Positions 10,080 through 19,050 of a stretch of DNA of 64,000 nucleotides are shown here, piece by piece. The DNA is taken from the NCBI GenBank assembly GCA_016722075.1, contig JADKGW010000001.1, forward strand, positions 868,001 to 932,000. The letters run 5' to 3'. Below the pieces are notes generated by a model. It saw only the letters and a list, made by a program, of their open reading frames with translations, was not told the origin of the DNA and searched no databases. The stretch is from Candidatus Kouleothrix ribensis. GTDB lineage: Bacteria; Chloroflexota; Chloroflexia; Chloroflexales; Roseiflexaceae. Positions within the stretch are counted from its first letter, which is position 1, and each line of letters starts with the position of its first letter. The translations under genes were made by a program, and so were the position numbers.

Positions 10080-10206
10080 GCCCAACGCCTGGCGCATCAG
10101 CCGCGCCGCCCCAATAGATCGGGAGTGCCTTCACCGCATGATAGCGCGCACAATCGCACCGATCTCGGGCCGCAGAGCGGCGTCGGGCTGCATGCGCTGG
10201 TTGGGC
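10080..10206 (-). other. attC site 14
   Basis: Long site closing the gene-less copy 10207-10564. Loop family G, as in attC 13. Confidence 0.9.
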
Positions 10207-10564
10207 GGCACCACGCCAACGGCACGGGACAACCTGCCGGCGGTGTTGGCGCCCGCGGGCGCTGCCTGGCATGACGCCCGAGGGCGTTCCTTTTCAGCGC
10301 TGGTGGCCGCGACGGCGGTCGGATGCGTGCCCTGCGATGGCGCCCGAGGGCGCTGCCCGCGATTGCGTTCCCACGCGATGGCCGCCGGATGCGTTCCGTT
10401 GGAATGGCGTTCGCGGGCGTTGCCGGCGATGACCTGTCCAAGCAATGGATGCGTTCCCTGCGATAGCGCGCGGATGCCCGATTCGCACGCGATGGCGGTC
10501 GGGCCGCAGTAATCACGGGGCTGAATCATGCGCTGGCTGCTCATCCCATGGTTCGCTCGTGCCC
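10207..10564 (-). repeat. Gene-less cassette body, single
   Basis: A 358-base copy. In one sub-repeat the usual TTCCCACCACGATGGCGG is TTCCCACGCGATGGCCG. Confidence 0.9.
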
Positions 10565-10693
10565 GCCCAACGCGCTGCGCATCAGCCGCGCCGCACTGAT
10601 AGGTCGGGAAGGCAGTCGAGCCAAATCCAGCTTTCAAAATCGGCCCGATCTTGTCGACGCGCAGCGGCGTCGGACTGCATGCGCTTGTTAGCC
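10565..10693 (-). other. attC site 15
   Basis: Long site, attC of the first CxCxxC-protein cassette. Boxes GCCCAAC and GTTAGCC; loop family M. Confidence 0.88.
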
Positions 10694-10707
10694 CGCAGGC
10701 TAGTGCT

Positions 10708-10841
10708 GTATCCGTTCAGGGGTTGCAGTAGAAAATCGACATTCTAGCGCGGCATCGCCCCCAGGAGATTGCCACGACGAGAGCGATTCCACGAAAAATA
10801 ACCGCATTTCAGGGCCATTTTTCTTCGCCCTGAACGGATAC
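10708..10841. mobile_element. IS66-type MITE, copy 2
   Basis: A 134-base element, ends GTATCCGTTCAGGGG and inverted GTATCCGTTCAGGGC, starting 14 bases from attC 15. Flanking duplications are degenerate (TAGTGCTG and TAGCGTTG). It was copied along with the cassette to 25862-25995. Confidence 0.8.
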
Positions 10842-10877
10842 TTAGCGTTGGTAGCTGGTTGTTCGTATTCCTATGCC

Positions 10878-11330
10878 TTATACCTCGTTGTCGGGCTGCT
10901 CATCAAGCACCCACGGCAGGTTGCTAAAAAACTCAATTTGGAGCACCGGCTGCGGAAAATCGGCGGGCGCTAAATCCGCCTTCGCTGCAATGCTTACGGC
11001 AATATCAGGCGTTACCTTTGCGTTCTGATCATTATCGCCGTCACTGTGGCGATTGACGATAATATGCCCAACTGCGTGATACCACCAACTATACCAATGG
11101 GAGCCGTCAGGATTTTGGGTGTATTCGACAATCTCAGCCGGCTTGGTGGGATCGATGCCAAGGAGGTGAAGGGTGTGATGCAGTTGTGCGGGAAGTCGTG
11201 CTTGCTGGGCAAGAAAGTTCCGACAATACGCACAATCGCATCCAACCTCAAGTCGTTTGTGAGCCTGTCTCGTTGCTTCTGGGTCAACAGCCAAGCGCCA
11301 ATCTAAGATGTCGATCTGCTGAAATGGCAT
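10878..11330 (-). CDS. Hypothetical CxCxxC-motif protein, 150 aa (copy 1)
   Basis: Unrecognised family. Near residue 30 it has GCDCAYCRNFLAQQ, a tight Cys cluster (C-x-C-x-x-C) that could bind a metal. Further on are Trp/Tyr-rich SHWYSWWYHAVGHI and an acidic end. No membrane segment. An identical protein is encoded at 26032-26484, and the few differences between the DNA copies are silent. The gene starts its cassette after attC 16 and is followed by a MITE and attC 15. Confidence 0.82.
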   Translation of the reverse strand: MPFQQIDILDWRLAVDPEATRQAHKRLEVGCDCAYCRNFLAQQARLPAQLHHTLHLLGIDPTKPAEIVEYTQNPDGSHWYSWWYHAVGHIIVNRHSDGDNDQNAKVTPDIAVSIAAKADLAPADFPQPVLQIEFFSNLPWVLDEQPDNEV

Positions 11331-11463
11331 GATGGTTCCGTTTGTGTGTCAGGTCAAGAGTGAGTTCAGGACCGTGTGGGTAAGCACGTATACAATCCCA
11401 GGCGGTAGATTGAGGGTTACACTTCAGCAGCGTTCATTATGGGAACGAGCGTTTGTGGCTGCG

Positions 11464-11593
11464 GGCTAACGCCTGGCGCATCAGCCGCGCCGCACTGATA
11501 GATCGGGATGCCATTGGAGCAGAAACGGTGTGTCAAAATCGCGTCGATCTCGGTCGCCGCACAGCGGCGTCGGGCTGCATGCGCTGGTTGGGC
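11464..11593 (-). other. attC site 16
   Basis: Long site closing the gene-less copy 11594-11949. Boxes GGCTAAC and GTTGGGC; loop family E. Confidence 0.9.
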
Positions 11594-12436
11594 GGCACCA
11601 CGCCGGAGGGCCGCGCTAACCTGCCAGCCATGTTGGCGCCCGAGGGCGCGGCCTGGGATAGAGTCCGAGCGCGTTCCTCCTGCGCGCTGATGGGCGCGAT
11701 GGCGGTCGGATGCGTGCCCCGTGCTGGCGCCCGAGGGCGTTGCCCGCGATGGCGTTCCCACGCGCTGGCGGTCGGATGCGCGGTATGGAATGCCGTCCGA
11801 GGGCCTTCCCCGCGCTGGCTTGTCCAGGCAATGGATGCGTTCCCTGCGATAGCGCTCGCATGCCCGATCGTACGCGTTGGCAGTCAGGCCGCAGCAATCA
11901 CGGGGCTGAATCATGCGCTGGCTTCGCCACAGATAGGCGGCTCGTGCCCGCCCAACGCCTGGCGCATCAGCCGCGCCGCACCAAACGATCGGAAACACCG
12001 TTCTCGCCACCGTCAGCGTTCAAAATGGCTCCGATCTCGGGGCCGCGCAGCGGCGTCGGGCTGCATGCGCTGGTTGGGCGGCACCACGCCGGAGGGCCGT
12101 GCTGACCTGCCGGCCATGTTGGCGCCCGAGGGCGGTGCTTGAGATGGCGTCCGAGGGCGTTTCATCCGGCGCGCTTGGACGCGATGACCGTCGCATGCGT
12201 GCCCTGTGATGGCGCCCGAGGGCGTTCTCGGCGATTCCGTTCCCACCAGGACGGCGGCCGGATGCACTGCTCTGGGATGCCGTCCGTAGGCGTTCCCGGT
12301 GCTAGCCTGTCCAGGCATGGAATGCGTTGCCCGTGATGGCGCGCGCATGCCCGATTCGCACGCGTTGGCGGTCGGGCCGCAGCAATCACGGGGTTGATCA
12401 TGCGCTGATTGTCAATCCAATGGGCCGCTCGTGCCC
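11594..12436 (-). repeat. Pair of gene-less cassettes
   Basis: Bodies at 11594-11949 and 12080-12436, separated by attC 17. Confidence 0.9.
11950..12079 (-). other. attC site 17
   Basis: Long site closing the gene-less copy 12080-12436. Boxes GCCCAAC and GTTGGGC; loop family J. Confidence 0.9.
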
Positions 12437-12562
12437 GCCCAACGCTTGCGTTCAGCCGCGCCGCCACCAGGAGATCAGGAACGCATTTTCTCTGGTACAG
12501 CTGCCAAAATCGACCCGATTCCCTCGCCGCGACGCGGCGTCGGCTGCAACGCATTGTTGGAC
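12437..12562 (-). other. attC site 18
   Basis: Long site, attC of the P-loop kinase cassette. Boxes GCCCAAC and GTTGGAC. The left arm is the GCGTTCAGCCGCGCC variant; the loop is unique here. This is one of the few cassettes whose two ends do not match (GTTGGAC against GTTGGGC). Confidence 0.85.
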
Positions 12563-12591
12563 GGCAACCAGGTATCGGCTTCCAAACTGAA

Positions 12592-13161
12592 TCATACTAC
12601 TTTACTGCTACTCCTAATGTAGGCCAGAGCTGCATCAAGACACTCTTCGAGTGGTCGCGTAGTGTCAACGACGAGATAGCCATCAATCGGGCGCTTCATA
12701 TTCGTGATCCAGTCGCGGAAGACCTCGTCATCTACATGTGCTTTGCCTGAGCCATCGGTAGGCTGGAGGCGCACCCCCGCTAGTTGACTTGGCAATCTTG
12801 GGCGGTTCTGTAATCGGCGGTCGAGTTCATCAAGATCTACAACCCGACATTCAACATAACAATATGTGGCGCCAATCTCCTGCGCCAGCCGTTGTCCATG
12901 CTCCAGCAACTCGACATAGAAACACGGACTATCGAAGATTACACTCAATCCTTGCAGCAGCAGATCGCGAGCGAGCGCGTTCAACAGAGAATAGGAGGCC
13001 GCGCCAGCGATAGAGGCTGGTACATTTGCTTCGAGCAGGGCACTCTTGGTGACATCATGATCGATGATGACCGCTCCGATCTGAGGTGCGATTGCATGTG
13101 CAAGTGTGGTTTTCCCTGCGCCTGGTGCCCCAGACATCTGGATAAAGAGCAAGTCAGGCAT
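12592..13161 (-). CDS. P-loop ATP-dependent kinase (AAA_33 type)
   Basis: A 189-aa NMP-kinase-like P-loop protein. The Walker A motif GAPGAGKTT lies at residues 11-19. IIDHDVTKSALL is the acceptor-substrate loop region and VIFDSPCF the Walker B-like strand, followed by a lid with paired arginines (LDRRLQNRPR). This pattern fits the AAA_33 / zeta-toxin-like small-molecule kinases, whose substrates vary and cannot be read from the sequence. It is alone in its cassette with no antitoxin beside it, so I favour a metabolic or resistance kinase over a toxin. Confidence 0.85.
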   Translation of the reverse strand: MPDLLFIQMSGAPGAGKTTLAHAIAPQIGAVIIDHDVTKSALLEANVPASIAGAASYSLLNALARDLLLQGLSVIFDSPCFYVELLEHGQRLAQEIGATYCYVECRVVDLDELDRRLQNRPRLPSQLAGVRLQPTDGSGKAHVDDEVFRDWITNMKRPIDGYLVVDTTRPLEECLDAALAYIRSSSKVV

Positions 13162-13274
13162 GCGCTACATTCTCTACGCACATATGGCGTTCAACAAGAC
13201 AAAGAGTTGATTTCAGTACTCGATTACACCGCCACTCAAGGCATTGATAAGCATGAGAACGACGATAAGTTGCC

Positions 13275-13376
13275 GCCCAACGCTCGGCGCATCAGCCGCC
13301 GCAAGCGCGTGGTACCACGCTCTAAAATCGCTGCGATCGCGCGCGCGAAGCGGTCGGCTGGATGCGCGTGTTCGGC
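13275..13376 (-). other. attC site 19
   Basis: Short site, attC of the APH-family kinase cassette. Boxes GCCCAAC and GTTCGGC. Confidence 0.87.
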
Positions 13377-13421
13377 GTGCTCGCCGATGTGTTTTCACGC
13401 GTACTGTATCTTGTTCTGCGA

Positions 13422-14378
13422 TTATACGATCGCTTGCTGTGCGATCTGCGCGATTTCAATACTGGCTGCCAAGCGCGATTGTACCTTTTGAAGAAAGAGA
13501 TCATCGCTGGCAATCGACTGTTGTTCTGCTATATGTTCGCCAACCTGAAAGGCAAGGATAAACTGGATCGCGCTCTGCATCTGCGCCCATTCAGTCTTCC
13601 TGATCCGCCGTACGCGCTGATAGCCGTGTAGGATTGCGTGTATTTTCTGTGCATCGGCAGTGATCTGGAATGGTCGAGTGAGGTCATAATGTGCGGTCAA
13701 AAGCAGGTATCCCACATCAAGAATGGGTAAGCCAACCCCTCCGCAATCCCAATCAATCAAGACCACGGTGCCATCACGCGTTTGAATGGCATTTTTGTAC
13801 CAGCAGTCCCCGTGGGTGAGACAGCGGGGAGTATTCTGCGAAGCGAACGGGCTCAACGAATCGCGTAATGTTCTGAGTAATGGTTGAAAACAGGGATCTA
13901 TCTGCTCGTTGTCGGTGGCGAGTTGCTGTGCTGCTTGGGTCTGAAGCCATGCAGGATCGCATCGGGAACGCGGGAAGCGGTCGACATGTGCGAGCGGTAG
14001 TGTGTGAAGTTGCGCTAACGTAAAGCCAAGGCGGGCGAAATCGCCCGAATGCACGTCAAATACTACGCCGTCGATATAGGAAAGCAGGAGACTTACCCAT
14101 CCATTCAGAAAGCCAACTAACTTGTGATCATGAGTCAGTACAAGGCGCGGTGCAGGATAGTGGTGGTGTTCGAGCCACTGCAACAGGTTGGCGGTCTGTA
14201 TGACGATTTTGACGTCAGATGGCATATGGAGCAGGCGGAGAATCCAAACCGCGCCTTGGGTATCGTGGACGCGGTAGAGGCCACGCCAAGAGAAGAACGG
14301 GGGTAGTGCTTCAATCTGAACAATGCGACGGTGGTAGACTGTTTCGATAAACTGCGTGGCAAGGTCACGGTGTTGCAT
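13422..14378 (-). CDS. Aminoglycoside phosphotransferase (APH) family kinase
   Basis: A protein of about 318 aa with the choline/aminoglycoside kinase fold. The catalytic loop is HGDCWYKNAI (H-G-D-x-x-x-x-N) and the metal site is VLIDWDCGG. The N-lobe has VWILRLLHM where the nucleotide-binding lysine would normally sit, so nucleotide use may differ. The start at 14376-14378 (MQHRDLA) has AAGGG eight bases upstream and is preferred to an ATG six codons earlier. A resistance role is possible but many members act on other small molecules. Confidence 0.87.
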   Translation of the reverse strand: MQHRDLATQFIETVYHRRIVQIEALPPFFSWRGLYRVHDTQGAVWILRLLHMPSDVKIVIQTANLLQWLEHHHYPAPRLVLTHDHKLVGFLNGWVSLLLSYIDGVVFDVHSGDFARLGFTLAQLHTLPLAHVDRFPRSRCDPAWLQTQAAQQLATDNEQIDPCFQPLLRTLRDSLSPFASQNTPRCLTHGDCWYKNAIQTRDGTVVLIDWDCGGVGLPILDVGYLLLTAHYDLTRPFQITADAQKIHAILHGYQRVRRIRKTEWAQMQSAIQFILAFQVGEHIAEQQSIASDDLFLQKVQSRLAASIEIAQIAQQAIV

Positions 14379-14440
14379 AGACACTGCCCTTACCATAGAT
14401 GGAAAAATAGATCATCAGGTGAGCGAAGTGGCTGATACAC

Positions 14441-14568
14441 GCCGAACGCCTGGCGCATCAGCCGCGCCGCCAGATCGATCGGTACTGCGTTCCTGTTGAT
14501 TCCAACGTTCAAAATTGGAACGATCTCGTCGACGCGCAGCGGCGTCAGGCTGCATGCGCTGGTTGGGC
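14441..14568 (-). other. attC site 20
   Basis: Long site closing the gene-less copy 14569-14924. Boxes GCCGAAC and GTTGGGC; loop family B. Confidence 0.9.
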
Positions 14569-14924
14569 GGCACCACGCCGGAGGGCCGCGCTGACCTGCC
14601 GGATGGGATGGCGCCCGAGGGCGCTGCCTGGGATGAGCATCGAGGGCGTTCCGCTGCAACGCGGTTGGACGCGACGACGGTCGGATGCCGTTCCCTGGGA
14701 TGGCGTCCGACCGTCGTCGCGATTCCGTTCCCACCACGATGGCGGCCGGATGCACTGCCTGGGATGGCGCCCGAGGGCGTTCCCTGTGATGGCGCGTCCA
14801 GGCAATGGATGCATTACCTGCGATAGCGCGCGCATGCCCGATTCGCACGCGTTGGCGGTCGGGCCGCAGCAATCACGGGGTTGAATCATACGCTGACCGT
14901 TCATCGCATGGGTTGCTCGTGCCC
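14569..14924 (-). repeat. Gene-less cassette body, single
   Basis: A 356-base copy; part of the second sub-repeat is rearranged (GGCGTCCGACCGTCGTCG). Confidence 0.9.
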
Positions 14925-15047
14925 GCCCAACGCCACGCGCATCAGCCGCGCCCCACATAGGTCGGGAATGCGTTATCGTTGATACGGCTGCTAAAATCGG
15001 CCCGATCGTGCCGCCGGAACGGCGTCGGCTGCATGCGCATGTTCGGC
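14925..15047 (-). other. attC site 21
   Basis: Long site, attC of the first copy of the nuclease-like cassette. Boxes GCCCAAC and GTTCGGC; loop family N. Confidence 0.88.
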
Positions 15048-15240
15048 CGCAGCCATTTCGCTATATGGGTTGCGGAAATAGAAGGCTTTCAAAGTACATA
15101 TTGGCGTGTTCGTGAGACATACTGCGCGCGGGTTGGGAATGGACGTTCAGTCAGAGAGATGATTCTGCATTCCAATGCGCTCAATTGTATGCGGGAGATT
15201 TGTTCAAACTGTCGCCGTGCGCAGTATATCAATTCAAAGG

Positions 15241-15642
15241 TTAGGATGTGCTTGTATCCTCGATCAATAGGTGCCACGCGTTCCGGTATGACTCACCGTT
15301 TTTCGTGAGTACGGCACGCGAGACGTTCTTACGTCCTTGGTACTGTTTAGTAAATTGTGCCACTTCTTCATAAGGCACGAGCCAAACACTTGGCAGTAGT
15401 GTCGGATCTTGGAAGCTACCCTCGTAGCTGACAAACGCAATAAAGTGTCGATGATTCGGAGTCATACGAATATTATCGGCTGGCCAATCATATTTACCGG
15501 CAACACCTTTGACATCAACCGTTACCGCATCGCCAGCGTGCCGGACGACGAGTATATCGACCGATTTTTTATTGCCGAGCGTAAGGGTTGCATCAACTCC
15601 AAGGCGATGGAGCACCGAAAGGATATAGAACTCAGAAGCCAA
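15241..15642 (-). CDS. Predicted PDDEXK-like nuclease-fold protein (copy 1)
   Basis: A protein of about 133 aa. Residues 1-60 read as the restriction-endonuclease-like fold found in many short accessory proteins: an N-terminal helix ending LHRLGVDATLTLG, then KKSVDILVV (the D) and VTVDVKGVAGKYDW (D-V-K, in place of E-x-K). The start is unclear: TTG at 15640-15642 is the first possible codon in frame after a stop, while an ATG with a strong GGAGG site (about 15661) is in another frame. The cassette is duplicated at 46578-47416. Confidence 0.7.
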   Translation of the reverse strand: MASEFYILSVLHRLGVDATLTLGNKKSVDILVVRHAGDAVTVDVKGVAGKYDWPADNIRMTPNHRHFIAFVSYEGSFQDPTLLPSVWLVPYEEVAQFTKQYQGRKNVSRAVLTKNGESYRNAWHLLIEDTSTS

Positions 15643-15756
15643 TTTGTCTCATAACCTGCCATAAAATGTGCTTCAGCCTCCTCTCGAGAATGGCATCCTC
15701 AGCTCAATAGGAGCCCGTCGTTATGCTTTCAGATGGTGCACGCAGTGGAGGTGCAG

Positions 15757-15884
15757 GCCGAACGCCTGGCGCATCAGCCGCGCCGCACCCGTAGATCGTG
15801 ATGGCAGTATAGCTGATTCCAGCGTTCAAAATCGGCACGATCTTGGGCCGCAGCGCGGCGTCGGGCTGCATGCGCTGGTTGGGC
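15757..15884 (-). other. attC site 22
   Basis: Long site, attC of the YwqG-like cassette. Boxes GCCGAAC and GTTGGGC; loop family O. Confidence 0.88.
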
Positions 15885-15972
15885 GCCAGATCGTAGGAGT
15901 TTATTCGTGAAATTCTTTACTCAGATCTTTTATTTTATAGGCAATGCTTTACACTCTTCTGTGAGTGAATGG

Positions 15973-16749
15973 TCAACTGCATGCCCAGCCGAATGCGACG
16001 ATGTCTTTATGCTTTGGACATTGGGTAATGTGTCCGGTGCCGACATCGCCAAACATAAATGGCAGATGATCCTCTGAGTCGAGTTGGAACACCAAATGCA
16101 TTTGCTGCTCACAGCGGGGACAGAAAGGATACTCGGCACCTTGAATCCACAACAGCCAGCCAGCCAATTTATCTCCTGAACTGGCGCTACTAATCCGCTC
16201 CGCAAGCTCCTCGTCGTTGATCACCTCGATGGCAAGATCAAGCTCTGGATAGTTGACTGTCGTGCGCAGTGGCGTGCCAAAATCATACGTATAGTCCAGA
16301 CCCAACTGGGAATGGTCTTGCGGATGGGGGAAATCGTCGAACGCTTGCCAATCGATGATCGTCTTGGCCGAGAAAGATCCAGCTGGCGGCATGGGAGCTG
16401 CGCTAGTGCCGATCGGCTGCACGATTCGAACCAGACTTGTTTGAGCAAAAGGTGCCCATGCATCATCACAGTGCTTACAATAAAACAATTGGAGTAGACC
16501 AGTGCCAAATATCGTGGCGAGTGCTCCAGGGAGGTGAACCAAATTGAGTTGGAGAAAGAGAGGCATGGCGATATGGCATTGGGGACAAATCGGCCAGGAT
16601 TCATTTGGAGCTAGCCAGGGTGTGCCGGCAAACTTTGAGGCTGTAATAGGGCTTTCATTATCCTGTGTAATGGGCTTCCAGGCCGGACGCTTCCATCGCT
16701 CGCGCCAGGACTGGAGACGCTGAATAACATCTTCGGTTGTCGTACGCAT
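15973..16749 (-). CDS. DUF1963 / YwqG-like protein
   Basis: A 258-aa soluble protein. It resembles the DUF1963 (YwqG) family: KFAGTPWLAPNESWPICPQC at residues 39-58, the MPLFLQLNLVHLP strand after it, and a C-terminal half with PFCPRCEQQMHLVFQLD and IAFGWACS-like ends. Two Cys pairs (CPQC, CPRC) plus YCKHC suggest structural zinc. The role of YwqG proteins is not established, though they often occur next to conflict and immunity genes. It is alone in its cassette. Confidence 0.8.
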   Translation of the reverse strand: MRTTTEDVIQRLQSWRERWKRPAWKPITQDNESPITASKFAGTPWLAPNESWPICPQCHIAMPLFLQLNLVHLPGALATIFGTGLLQLFYCKHCDDAWAPFAQTSLVRIVQPIGTSAAPMPPAGSFSAKTIIDWQAFDDFPHPQDHSQLGLDYTYDFGTPLRTTVNYPELDLAIEVINDEELAERISSASSGDKLAGWLLWIQGAEYPFCPRCEQQMHLVFQLDSEDHLPFMFGDVGTGHITQCPKHKDIVAFGWACS

Positions 16750-16808
16750 ATAGTCGCCTTATTTCAGTAGTTGAACCAGAACAATTGTAGCATGGCTTTG
16801 GTTCAGGC

Positions 16809-16934
16809 GCCCAACGCGTGGCGCATCAGCCGCGCCGTATAGGTAGATCGGGAATGCGGTTTTGCGGATACAGCTGCCAAAATCGGCACGATCTCGTCGC
16901 CGGAACGGCGTCGGGCTGCATGCGCTGGTTGGGC
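16809..16934 (-). other. attC site 23
   Basis: Long site closing the gene-less copy 16935-17293. Boxes GCCCAAC and GTTGGGC; loop family F. Confidence 0.9.
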
Positions 16935-17780
16935 GGCACTACGCCGGAGGGCCGCGCTAACCTGCCAGCCATGTTGGCGCCCGAGGGCGTGGCCTGGGAT
17001 GGCGTTCGGATGCGTTCCTCCTGCGCGCTGATGGGCGCGATGGCGGTCGGATGCGTGCCCCGTGATGGCGTGCGCGGGCGCTGCCCGCGATTCCGTTCCC
17101 ACCACGATGGCGGCCGGATGCGTGCTTTTGGGATGGCGTCCGAGGGCGTTCCCGGTGCTGGCCTGTCCAGGCAGGGCATGCGTTCCCCGTGACGGCGCTC
17201 GCATGCCCGATTCGCGCGCGTTGGCGGTCAGGCTACGTCAATCACGGGGTTGAATCAGCCGATAGCTACTAATCGAATGGTTCGTTCGTGCCCGCCCAAC
17301 GCCTCGCGCATCAGCCGCGCCGCCCCAAACGATCGGGAACACCGTTCTCGCCACCATCAGCGTTCAAAATCGGAACGATCTCGGTCGCCGGAACGGCGTC
17401 GGGCTGCATGCGCTGGTTGGGCGGCACCACCTCGGAGGGGCGTGACGACCTGCCGGATGGGATGGCGCCCGCAGGCGGCGCCTGAGATGGCGGTCGGATG
17501 CGTTCCTCCTGCGCGCGGTTGGACGCGATGACGGTCGCATGCGTTCCCCGCGATGGCACCCGAGGGCGCTGCCCGCGATGGCGTTCCCACCAGGACGGCG
17601 GCCGGATGCGTTTCCGGTGATGCCGTCCGAGGGCCTTTCCCGCGACCGCCTTCCCACGCAATGGATGCCTTCCCGGTGATGGCGGTCGGATGCCCGATTC
17701 GCGCGCGATGGCGGTCAGGCCGCAGCAATCACGGGGCTGAATCAGGCGCTGGCCGCTCATCCCATGGTTCGCTCGTGCCC
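16935..17780 (-). repeat. Pair of gene-less cassettes
   Basis: Bodies at 16935-17293 and 17423-17780, separated by attC 24. Confidence 0.9.
17294..17422 (-). other. attC site 24
   Basis: Long site closing the gene-less copy 17423-17780. Boxes GCCCAAC and GTTGGGC; loop family J. Confidence 0.9.
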
Positions 17781-17907
17781 GCCCAACGGCTGGCGTTCAG
17801 CCGCCCGCTGGAAGGTATCACAGTGATAGATCGAGATCACGTTTTTGCCGCTTCTGGACGCGAAAATCGCCCCGATCCAGCGGGTCGGCTGGAGCGCGTT
17901 GTTAGCC
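17781..17907 (-). other. attC site 25
   Basis: Long but divergent site, attC of the membrane-anchored protein cassette. Boxes GCCCAAC and GTTAGCC; arms GCGTTCAGCCGCCCGC and GGGTCGGCTGGAGCGCG. Confidence 0.85.
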
Positions 17908-17948
17908 CGCCACTTCGCATTAGTCTTCCATGCATGTCCCTAATGACA

Positions 17949-18803
17949 TTAGACGGTGACTTCGCTGCGTTTGACCGGATGTAAATATCCTTTCTCTTCG
18001 ATGCGACGATTGGGACACTCAATAATGATGGCAAAGTTCGACCTGTTGTTGACATAGAACTGAGAATGCAGTTCTTGCCAATGATCTGCTAAATACAACA
18101 CTGCTGCCATCGCTCCATTTGAACCTGTTCCGGCAGCTATGATTGCGATACGTTTATTCTCATTATCTTGTATTCTTTCTATGATTCCGAGATCGTGTGC
18201 CGGTCTTTTTCCTCCCTCTATGGTTATCGTTTCTGATGTTGGTTTTATCCGCACGCCTTTCAGGCTCCCTCGCGTCACTACGACCTCGTGACCCTCATAA
18301 TCTATCTCAACTAAAGAAAGAGTTCGCTGATAGTATCGAGTGCCAATGTTCACTAGACTTCCCCCAACAAATACAACAGCCCCATCAGATACTTCAGACA
18401 TAGACGATGGGCTTGGATGAAAGAAGATATCTATTCTTGCCAATGATGGTTGTCGTGAAGTAAGCAAGTCACGAATAGCATCAGGAATTTTGTCCAATAA
18501 TGCTGTTCGAAAGAGGCGCTCAAGATGAGGGAGTACTATAAATTCTCTAGCAGAGACAACAGGACCTGCGAAAGTGGGCCAGTCTTCTCCTTCAATCATT
18601 GTAGCCCCACCCGGTTTAACATTGACCCTTGACATATATACGTGAATCTTGGGTGTTGATCGCGTTAATCCAAAGAAGTTAAATAACTGACGGCGAAATC
18701 GAGAGGTACGGCTAAGTGCAAATAGGCCTACCAAGCCTAACACGATAATCCAAGAGAGTAAATCCGAGATAAGGTTTATAGCGATATCATAGGTGGGATT
18801 CAT
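17949..18803 (-). CDS. Membrane-anchored protein of unknown function, 284 aa
   Basis: One N-terminal membrane segment (residues about 10-30, LISDLLSWIIVLGLVGLFAL) is followed by a basic stretch RTSRFRRQLFNFFGLTRS and a large cytosolic part. The latter contains GGATMIEGEDWPTFAGP, VVFVGGSLVNIGTRYY, a beta-rich middle, and IIAAGTGSNGAMAAVLYLADHW, which looks like a Rossmann-type phosphate-binding turn. I do not recognise the family. A tethered nucleotide-binding domain of this size would suit a sensor or effector in a conflict system, but that is inference. The codon use is poorer in GC than the surrounding repeats. A MITE and an IS5-type element sit upstream within the same cassette. Confidence 0.78.
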   Translation of the reverse strand: MNPTYDIAINLISDLLSWIIVLGLVGLFALSRTSRFRRQLFNFFGLTRSTPKIHVYMSRVNVKPGGATMIEGEDWPTFAGPVVSAREFIVLPHLERLFRTALLDKIPDAIRDLLTSRQPSLARIDIFFHPSPSSMSEVSDGAVVFVGGSLVNIGTRYYQRTLSLVEIDYEGHEVVVTRGSLKGVRIKPTSETITIEGGKRPAHDLGIIERIQDNENKRIAIIAAGTGSNGAMAAVLYLADHWQELHSQFYVNNRSNFAIIIECPNRRIEEKGYLHPVKRSEVTV

Positions 18804-18860
18804 AACACTCCTTTCGTTCGTGGCCTAACGCTTCCAACCGCAGTGTTCAAGTAGTATTAT

Positions 18861-19036
18861 GGCTCTTCAGGAATTGCCGTGAGAGCGAATCAGGTTCTAG
18901 CGCATCAGGAAGAGCTGGAAGAGTTCTCCCCGTTCTTCGGCCAAATCAACCATATGCCGCTGTTCGTGCATGGCTTTGTGATGCGCTAAAACGAGGCAAG
19001 AGCACGTATGTTTTCTACGGCAAGTCCTGAAGAGCC
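18861..19036. mobile_element. ISL3-type MITE, copy 1
   Basis: A 176-base element with ends GGCTCTTCAGGAATTGCCGT and, inverted, GGCTCTTCAGGACTTGCCGT. The 10 bases GTAGTATTAT are repeated on both sides (18851-18860 and 19037-19046). The ends resemble those of the ISL3 family. Confidence 0.85.
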
Positions 19037-19050
19037 GTAGTATTATACTA

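Noticed and set aside
14979..15308. Plus-strand frame of 109 codons after attC 21 (repeated at 46632)
   Set aside because: Starts inside the attC and overlaps the nuclease-like gene end antisense. Its repetition only reflects the cassette duplication.
18824..18860. Possible attC start GCCTAACGC upstream of the membrane-anchored gene
   Set aside because: No second arm or GTTAGGC partner is found; the box is 20 bases from the gene start and attC 26 already closes the cassette with a matching GGCTAAC.
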